This document shows positions 63,974 to 64,000 of a DNA stretch of 64,000 nt, piece by piece (within the stretch, counting starts at the first letter, position 1; each line of letters begins with the position of its first letter). The stretch covers positions 248,001 through 312,000 of the forward strand of contig NZ_RQGQ01000011.1 of NCBI RefSeq assembly GCF_004770265.1, given 5' to 3'. The notes beneath the pieces were generated by a model that was not told where the DNA came from, did no database searches, and saw only the letters and a program-made list of their open reading frames with translations. Source of the stretch: Leptospira congkakensis. GTDB lineage: Bacteria; Spirochaetota; Leptospiria; Leptospirales; Leptospiraceae. Position numbers and translations under genes: made by a program.

Positions 63974-64000
63974 ATGAAACGATAAATTGCTTCAAGTATC

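Noticed and set aside
1..64000. Prophage, transposase, CRISPR array, rRNA or tRNA genes
   Set aside because: I looked for integrase or transposase motifs, regularly spaced repeats and conserved RNA cores and saw none.

Overview
The window looks like a chromosomal segment of a Leptospira, more likely a saprophytic or environmental species than a pathogen. This is an inference. It rests on the AT-rich sequence, the many short lipoproteins with spirochaete-type lipoboxes (FHC, LHC, SSC, LSC), DUF1554/Len-like surface lipoproteins, membrane-anchored AraC regulators with a 7TM-like N-terminus, and dense chemosensory, two-component and cyclic-nucleotide signalling. I saw no rRNA, tRNA, CRISPR array, transposase or prophage.

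Layout. 1-3.2 kb: sugar transporter end, GH2 glycosidase and alpha/beta hydrolase on one strand. 3.2-8.3 kb: 7TM-type AraC regulator, DJ-1/PfpI protein, a chemoreceptor with an extra C-terminal STAS-like domain, a GXWXG/DUF4334 protein and a decayed small gene. 8.6-15.6 kb: DUF1554 lipoprotein, CoA-binding protein, a frameshifted DoxX gene, a TonB receptor with lipoprotein and PepSY protein (probable iron uptake), and a HAD phosphatase. 15.8-22.3 kb: lipoprotein, a histidine kinase with a small membrane partner, YdeI-like protein, M14 peptidase, hydrolase, and Tag glycosylase. 22.3-28.7 kb: a tolC-RND-tetR efflux operon without an adaptor gene, then a MarR/NTF2-like unit with two near-identical operators. 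28.7-37.2 kb: ankyrin, GreA-like and GLG1-repeat proteins, a glycosyltransferase, an OmpA-like lipoprotein and two large surface lipoproteins. 37.5-43.6 kb: thiolase with its MarR regulator, lipoproteins, a TPR protein with a homopolymer frameshift, a pentaheme cytochrome and a hydrolase. 43.7-49.6 kb: a signalling island with a solo STAS-like protein, chemoreceptor, hybrid histidine kinase with HPt, REC-EAL phosphodiesterase and a histidine-kinase gene remnant. 49.6-64 kb: ArsM-type methyltransferase, lipoproteins, AraC regulators, a kinase-like protein without a clear phospho-acceptor His, a siderophore-interacting protein, a class III cyclase and a SnoaL-like protein.

How the genes fit together. 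Signalling dominates: two chemoreceptors, three kinases or kinase-like proteins, a c-di-GMP phosphodiesterase, a nucleotide cyclase, and AraC, MarR and TetR regulators next to their likely targets. The TonB receptor, PepSY protein and, at a distance, the SIP-family reductase suggest ferric-chelate uptake and reduction. The TetR and MarR loci carry convincing palindromic operators.

Most interesting points: (1) one STAS-like domain occurs fused to a chemoreceptor at 5.7-7.4 kb and as a separate gene directly upstream of a second chemoreceptor at 43.7-45.4 kb, pointing to a shared chemosensory module; (2) three copies of a GC-rich intergenic repeat of about 120 bp keep a stem-loop while the stem sequence changes; (3) paired MarR operators at two separate loci; (4) several small decay events: DoxX frameshift, poly-A frameshift in the TPR gene, a broken small gene and a relic of a duplicated kinase. 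Everything was read by eye, so family assignments rest on motifs and not on database searches.
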